A DNA stretch of 64,000 nt, taken from positions 1 to 64,000 of the forward strand of contig CANGKZ010000028.1 of the NCBI GenBank assembly GCA_947454705.1, in the 5' to 3' direction. Of this stretch, positions 59,992 through 64,000 are shown one piece after another. A program made the position numbers and the translations under genes. How positions within the stretch are numbered: position 1 is the first letter of the stretch; each line of letters begins with the position of its first letter. This DNA is from Verrucomicrobiota bacterium. GTDB taxonomy: Bacteria > Verrucomicrobiota > Verrucomicrobiia > Limisphaerales > UBA9464. The notes beneath the pieces were generated by a model that saw only the letters and a program-made list of their open reading frames with translations, did no database searches and was not told the origin of the DNA.

Positions 59992-61836
59992 GTGCCCGAA
60001 CCACTCCCCGAACCGGAATCCGACGCCAGCGCGACGTCCCGATCGCTCTGGGGATTGCTCGGAGCGCTTGGCCTGCTGGCCGTCCTCGCGGGCGGCGGCG
60101 TGTGGTTCCTGAGCAAGTCCGACTCCTCCACTGGGTCCGCCTCTTCCAGCACCGGTGCCAGCGCCGTGCCCATTCCATCGGTCGCCTTCACCGATGTCAC
60201 GCGCTCCGCGGGCATCACCTTCCAACACGTCAACGGCGCCACCGGCGACAAGTTCCTTCCCGAGACCATGGGCGGCGGCGTCGCCTTCCTCGATTACGAC
60301 GCCGACGGGCGGCCCGATTTGCTGCTGATCAATTCTGGTTCATGGGCCCCGTCGGCGGCTGCTACAGGTTCGGGGCTGGCACCGCAGCCTTCGCTCGCGC
60401 TGTATCACAACGAGACCCCGCCGCGGGGCGAACCCCGGTTTCGCGACGTCACCGCGGGATCCGGTCTGGAAGTGGCGCTTTACGGCATGGGCGTGGCCGT
60501 GGGCGACTATGACAACGATGGATTGCCGGACCTGTACGTCACTGCCGTGGGACGGAACCGGCTGTTTCGGAATCTGGGCAATGGGCGATTCGAGGACGTG
60601 ACCGCATCGACCGGTGTCGGCGGCTCTGAAAAACAATGGAGCACCGCCGCCGCGTGGATGGACATCGACAACGACGGAGACCTCGACCTGCTGGTGTTGA
60701 ATTATGTCGAGTGGTCGCCGGATCTGGACCGCGCCGTGAACAATCAACTCGCCGGCGTGGGACGGGCCTACGGACGTCCGTGGAGTTTCCCCGGGACGTT
60801 GCCGCGGTTGTATCGGAACGACGGCGGCGGGCGCTTCACCGATGTCTCCAAGGGCAGCGGACTCGAAGTGCGCAATCCCGCCACCGGGCTTCCCATGGCC
60901 AAGAGCCTCGCGGTCGCGCCCATCGACTTGAACAACGATGGCTTCATCGACTTCGTGGTGGCGAACGACACGGTCCAAAACTTCGTCTTCACCAACCGCC
61001 ACGACGGCACCTTTGCCGAGGTGGGCGTGGCCAGCGGCGTGGCCTTCGATCCGTACGGACAAACCCGCGGCGCGATGGGCATTGATGCCGCCCGCTTCCG
61101 CAACGACAGCACGCTCGGCATCGCGATCGGCAATTTCGCCAACGAGATGAACGCGCTTTACGTGCTGCGTCCCGCCACACGCGATCTCGTGTTCACCGAT
61201 GAGGCGGTTAGCGAAGGCTTGGGGCCGGCGAGCCGGCAATTGTTGAAGTTCGGGTTGTTCTTTTTTGATTACGACCTCGATGGGCGACTCGACGTGTTGA
61301 CTGCCAACGGGCATCTCGCCGAGGAAATCGAACGCATCCAGCCCGGCGTTCACTACCGTCAGCCCGCGCAGCTCTTCTGGAATGCAGGCGGCGCTGCGGG
61401 CACCACCTTTGTCCCCGTGGATGTGGCCCACTCCGGCGCGGACCTCGCGCGACCCGTCGTGGGACGCGGCAGCGCGTATGCCGATATCGATGGCGACGGC
61501 GATCCCGATGTGGTGATCACGCAAATCAACGGACCGCCCATGCTGTTGCGCAACGACCAGAAACTCGGCCACCACTGGGTGCGCTTCCAACTCCGCGGCA
61601 CGCGATCCAATCGCGATGCCATCGGGGCCTGGGTGACCGTTCGCTCCGGCGGCATGACCCAGTCGCGTCAGGTCATGCCCACGCGGAGCTATCTCTCCCA
61701 AAGCGAGCTGCCCATCACCTTCGGATTGGGCGGAGGTAGTCGGGTGGACGAAGTCATCGTCACCTGGCCCGGCGGACGCACCCAAACGGTCGATGCGGTC
61801 AAGCTCGACACCTTGAACCAAGTCACCGAGCCCTGA
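59992..61836 (+). CDS. CRTAC1-type protein with VCBS/FG-GAP repeats and ASPIC/UnbV domain
   Basis: 614 residues from GTG 59992. N-terminal Ser/Pro-rich leader, then one transmembrane helix (SLWGLLGALGLLAVLAGGGV, about 18-37) anchoring an extracytoplasmic propeller. Calcium-binding FG-GAP motifs recur: DYDADGRPDLLLI, DYDNDGLPDLYVT, DIDNDGDLDLLVL, DLNNDGFIDFVV, DYDLDGRLDVLTA, DIDGDGDPDVVIT. The C-terminal ASPIC/UnbV domain holds LRGTRSNRDAIGAWVTVRSG and VDEVIVTWPGGRTQ. Such proteins are abundant in Planctomycetes, Verrucomicrobia and Acidobacteria; function unknown, probably surface binding. Divergent from the response-regulator gene. Confidence 0.9.
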   Translation: MPEPLPEPESDASATSRSLWGLLGALGLLAVLAGGGVWFLSKSDSSTGSASSSTGASAVPIPSVAFTDVTRSAGITFQHVNGATGDKFLPETMGGGVAFLDYDADGRPDLLLINSGSWAPSAAATGSGLAPQPSLALYHNETPPRGEPRFRDVTAGSGLEVALYGMGVAVGDYDNDGLPDLYVTAVGRNRLFRNLGNGRFEDVTASTGVGGSEKQWSTAAAWMDIDNDGDLDLLVLNYVEWSPDLDRAVNNQLAGVGRAYGRPWSFPGTLPRLYRNDGGGRFTDVSKGSGLEVRNPATGLPMAKSLAVAPIDLNNDGFIDFVVANDTVQNFVFTNRHDGTFAEVGVASGVAFDPYGQTRGAMGIDAARFRNDSTLGIAIGNFANEMNALYVLRPATRDLVFTDEAVSEGLGPASRQLLKFGLFFFDYDLDGRLDVLTANGHLAEEIERIQPGVHYRQPAQLFWNAGGAAGTTFVPVDVAHSGADLARPVVGRGSAYADIDGDGDPDVVITQINGPPMLLRNDQKLGHHWVRFQLRGTRSNRDAIGAWVTVRSGGMTQSRQVMPTRSYLSQSELPITFGLGGGSRVDEVIVTWPGGRTQTVDAVKLDTLNQVTEP

Positions 61837-62304
61837 CGCCAAGTCGCGCAAGTGAGGGAGGAAACCACCGCAGATGGACGCAGATGAACGCGGATGGAGA
61901 GGGAGATAAATTGTTGGGTGCGTCTCCAACTCACTCCACTGTCGGGTCTCGGCAGCGGAGTTCCTCACACGTTTGGAGTACCGCGTTTACGCGGCTCCGC
62001 TGTTGGACTCGGGGGCATCGAGAGGTTGAAAATCGCCCCCCTGCGTGCCTCGATACACCCCTCCCCGAACCGTCTGAAGACGGGACTCCAAACGAATGAG
62101 AAAATTTCGACGTAGCCGTCGGATTCCCCTTCAACGCTTCAACTTTTCAACCCTTCAACTGCCGCTCCGCTGTTAAACCATTCGATTTCTGAAATATCTG
62201 CGTTCATCTGCGTCCATCTGCGGTTCGAACTTCCGTCTCCGTGCTGAATCGACCGCAGGTTTTCTATTCTCGGAACGCGGTGAGACCGACACTCTTCTTC
62301 CGCC
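61837..62304. repeat. intergenic mosaic repeat region with MITE-like copy D (inverted)
   Basis: Contains an ACCGCAGATGGACGCAGATG-type repeat (61866-61908), copy D of the element at 61970-62094 (ends CGTTTGGAGTACCG and CGGGACTCCAAACG), CCCTTCAACGCTTCAACTTT (62127 onward) and an inverted copy of the first repeat (GCGTTCATCTGCGTCCATCT, 62195-62226). The outer repeats are about 25-bp inverted copies of each other, giving a composite of about 360 bp. Confidence 0.78.
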
Positions 62305-63111
62305 ATGCCGCACCTGATTGACACCCACGCGCACCTCGATTTTCCGGACTTCGCCAGCGATGTGGAATCCGTGGTCGAACGCGCCATTGCCGCCGGGGTG
62401 GAGCGCATGGTGTCGATCGGCACGGACCTCGAGAGCAGCCGTCGAGCGATTGCACTGGCCGAGCGTTTCCCTGCCGTGTTTGCCGCAGTGGGCTGGCATC
62501 CGGGCCATGCCGAGGAGGCGCCCGATTCCATCCGTGAACCCCTGTTGGAACTCGCGCGGCATCCCCGCGTGGTGGCCATCGGGGAGTGTGGGATCGATTA
62601 TTACCGTCTCCCGTCGAAATCCGGCGGCAGCGAAGCAGACGATGCCCGGGTGAAGGAAAAGCAGAAGCGGCTGTTCATCGAGCAACTGGAAGTCGCCGCT
62701 GAAGTGGGGTTGAACGCGGTGGTTCACACGCGCGAATCCTTCGAGGACACCCTTTCCATTCTGCAGCCCTATGCCTCGAGGGTTCGCGCGGTGTTCCACT
62801 GCTTTGTGGGCACGCCCTCGGAAATGCAGCGGGTGATTGCGGTCGGATCCTTCGTGAGTTTCACCGGCATCGCCACGTTCAAGAATGCGGCGACGGTGCG
62901 TGAAACGCTGGCGGCAACGCCGCTCGATCGCTTCATGCTGGAGACCGACTGTCCGTATCTCGCGCCGATCCCATACCGCGGCAAGCGCTGCGAGCCTGCC
63001 TACGTGCGCGACCTCGCGAGTGTGGTGGCCGGCGTGCACGGCTGCTCCGTGGAAACCCTGGCGGAAACCACCACCAAAACCGCCTGCGCCTTCTTCCATC
63101 GCCTGAGCTGA
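62305..63111 (+). CDS. tatD: TatD-family metal-dependent hydrolase/DNase
   Basis: 268-residue TIM-barrel hydrolase. Metal and catalytic residues: DTHAHLDFPDF (two His), VAIGECGIDYY (Glu), VHTRESFEDTL (His), AVFHCFVGT (His) and LETDCPYLAPIPYRGKRCEP (Asp). A short insert (LPSKSGGSEADDARVKEKQK) follows DYY. The family acts as 3'-5' exonuclease in repair or on D-amino acid tRNA. Start ATG 62305. No tat operon is near; the gene stands alone. Confidence 0.95.
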   Translation: MPHLIDTHAHLDFPDFASDVESVVERAIAAGVERMVSIGTDLESSRRAIALAERFPAVFAAVGWHPGHAEEAPDSIREPLLELARHPRVVAIGECGIDYYRLPSKSGGSEADDARVKEKQKRLFIEQLEVAAEVGLNAVVHTRESFEDTLSILQPYASRVRAVFHCFVGTPSEMQRVIAVGSFVSFTGIATFKNAATVRETLAATPLDRFMLETDCPYLAPIPYRGKRCEPAYVRDLASVVAGVHGCSVETLAETTTKTACAFFHRLS

Positions 63112-63126
63112 CGCAGCGGAGAATCT

Positions 63127-63422
63127 AATTTGGAACTCAGGAAAGCAGGAAAGGTGAGAGGAAAGAACCCGCGTGAAATTCGGATGCTTCGTAGCCGCCG
63201 AGGGAACGAGGCGGATCACCCGTACGACTGAAGTGGTCCGCAGCTGCATTGGCCACGCCAGGATTCTGAAAACTCACCCGCCTTCGTGCGCTTCCGCTGT
63301 TCGAAGAGGGGATTCAATTTGGAACTCAGGAAAGCAGGAAAGGGGAGAAGCAAGAAACCGTAGGAAATTCGGATGCTTCTTAGCCGCCGAGGGAACGAGG
63401 CGGATCACCCGTACGACTGAAA
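63127..63422. repeat. two ~106-bp direct repeats, 190 bp apart
   Basis: Units at 63127-63232 and 63317-63422 begin AATTTGGAACTCAGGAAAGC and end CGGATCACCCGTACGACTGA. They share most of their length (AATTCGGATGCTTC, AGCCGCCGAGGGAACGAGG), with small differences in the middle. The spacer is unrelated. Together they fill most of the 376-bp gap between tatD and the PDZ gene. Confidence 0.85.
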
Positions 63423-63487
63423 GGGGGCCGCATTTCCAATGAAGCGACGTGGGTCTCCGAGAGAGACGAGTGTTCCAAAAATGGGAA

Positions 63488-63865
63488 TTAATTCGCTGGA
63501 GCGCTCCGGGTGAGAATGACCTCGTATTCGGTTCCGTCCGGACGCTTGAACACCATCTTCTTTGGTTTCCCTGGGACAAACTCCATGCGGGGCTTGAGCA
63601 CGGAGCCGCTGTTCCCGGGAACCACCACGCCTTCGACCTTCACCAGTTCGTCCCCGACTTTGATCCCCGCCGCTTCCGCAGGCGTTCCAGGGAGGATCGC
63701 CTTCACCACAGCCTTGGTCACCGTCGGGTTGAAGAAGCCATCCCCGCTCACTTGGAGGCTGAAGCCGATGGGCTTCGTCTTTTCTTTCGATTCACCTGCA
63801 ACCGTGACCGCAGGAAGCGCATTGAGCAGCGCAATGAAGGCGATCAGGCGTCCGAGGTGTGACAT
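63488..63865 (-). CDS. small secreted PDZ-domain protein
   Basis: 125 residues from the ATG at 63865 (63898 also open). Signal peptide MSHLGRLIAFIALLNALPAV, cleavage near VAG. A single PDZ domain follows: IGFSLQVSGDGFFNPTVTKA, AIL-PGTPAEAAGIKVGDEL, VKVEGVVVPGN and VFKRPDGTEYEVILTR. No protease domain is attached, so it probably binds peptide C-termini as an adaptor or is a reduced relative of HtrA/CtpA PDZ units. Convergent with tatD and separated from it by direct repeats. Confidence 0.82.
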   Translation of the reverse strand: MSHLGRLIAFIALLNALPAVTVAGESKEKTKPIGFSLQVSGDGFFNPTVTKAVVKAILPGTPAEAAGIKVGDELVKVEGVVVPGNSGSVLKPRMEFVPGKPKKMVFKRPDGTEYEVILTRSAPAN

Positions 63866-64000
63866 GCGGTTGGGGATCGATTTCACGCCTGTCACCAAAG
63901 CGATCTCGGGTCGGAAGGCAAGGGAGAGTTTGATGTGTGGGCAGCGATCGCTTTCGTAAATGGGTAGGGCCGCGTTGCTGCGCGGCCGATACTTCGAGAC

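Noticed and set aside
1-64000. tRNA, rRNA or CRISPR elements
   Set aside because: No cloverleaf with a GGTTCGAATCC-type arm, no rRNA-like segment and no regularly spaced direct repeats of 23-47 bp were seen. The repeats found are dispersed or paired, not arrays.

Overview
The window looks like a chromosomal segment of a high-GC member of the Verrucomicrobiota (inference). The evidence is five PEP-CTERM-type secreted proteins, families typical of the Planctomycetes-Verrucomicrobia group (DUF6797, DUF1080, NIPSNAP, CRTAC1/UnbV, multi-haem cytochrome c with CxxCH motifs), and well-spaced single genes mixed with short operons. I see no rRNA, tRNA, CRISPR array, phage or plasmid backbone. Most of the content is ordinary chromosome, with one insertion sequence and several dispersed repeats.

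Layout. 1-715: non-coding, carrying a dispersed repeat. 716-7566: ComEC-like membrane protein, then a minus-strand run of UvrD/Rep helicase, TrmB and an unknown secreted protein. 7918-9356: two tandem PEP-CTERM paralogues, each with its own terminator. 9472-12850: three glycosyltransferases joined by ATGA overlaps. 12863-15275: HNH nuclease and a membrane-anchored TPR-like protein. 15337-16750: an IS256-family element with 8-bp target duplication and a transposase broken by TAG, sitting in the promoter region of the next PEP-CTERM gene (16834). 17820-22039: LeuC-type dehydratase, small membrane protein, methyltransferase, DUF1272 protein, PurC. 22129-26070: an ArsR-methyltransferase fusion (SahR-like) divergent from metK and ahcY, i.e. 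a SAM-cycle locus. 26323-37043: a response regulator-Hpt protein, a 1428-residue hybrid sensor kinase, an RND efflux adaptor and pump, and a divergent LysR regulator. 37045-39943: an amber-interrupted PEP-CTERM gene and a large secreted Ig-like/cadherin-like repeat protein. 40238-41811: ilvC and ilvN, preceded by a strongly structured segment (41962-42119). 42315-47908: DUF6797 protein, PEP-CTERM protein, penta-haem cytochrome c. 48341-52200: class C beta-lactamase-like hydrolase, lipA, DUF1080 protein, NIPSNAP lipoprotein. 52351-59890: a secreted propeller-like protein and a four-gene minus-strand set (response regulator with AAA+ domain, small secreted coiled-coil protein, outer-membrane barrel, histidine kinase). 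59992-63865: CRTAC1 protein, TatD, small PDZ protein.

The most unusual signals are: (i) paired CCCTA/TAGGG-type inverted repeats and TGTAYCAA-type words in front of the PEP-CTERM and other secreted-protein genes, one of which is the exact IS target; (ii) the two-component set that encloses a secreted protein and an outer-membrane barrel, with an array of ACGGTT repeats in front of the secreted-protein gene; (iii) the multi-hairpin segment ending in a terminator-like stem upstream of ilvN; (iv) a four-copy, ~125-bp repeat with inverted ends (MITE-like); (v) the SahR-like regulator beside metK-ahcY. All names are from reading the sequence; no database search was possible.
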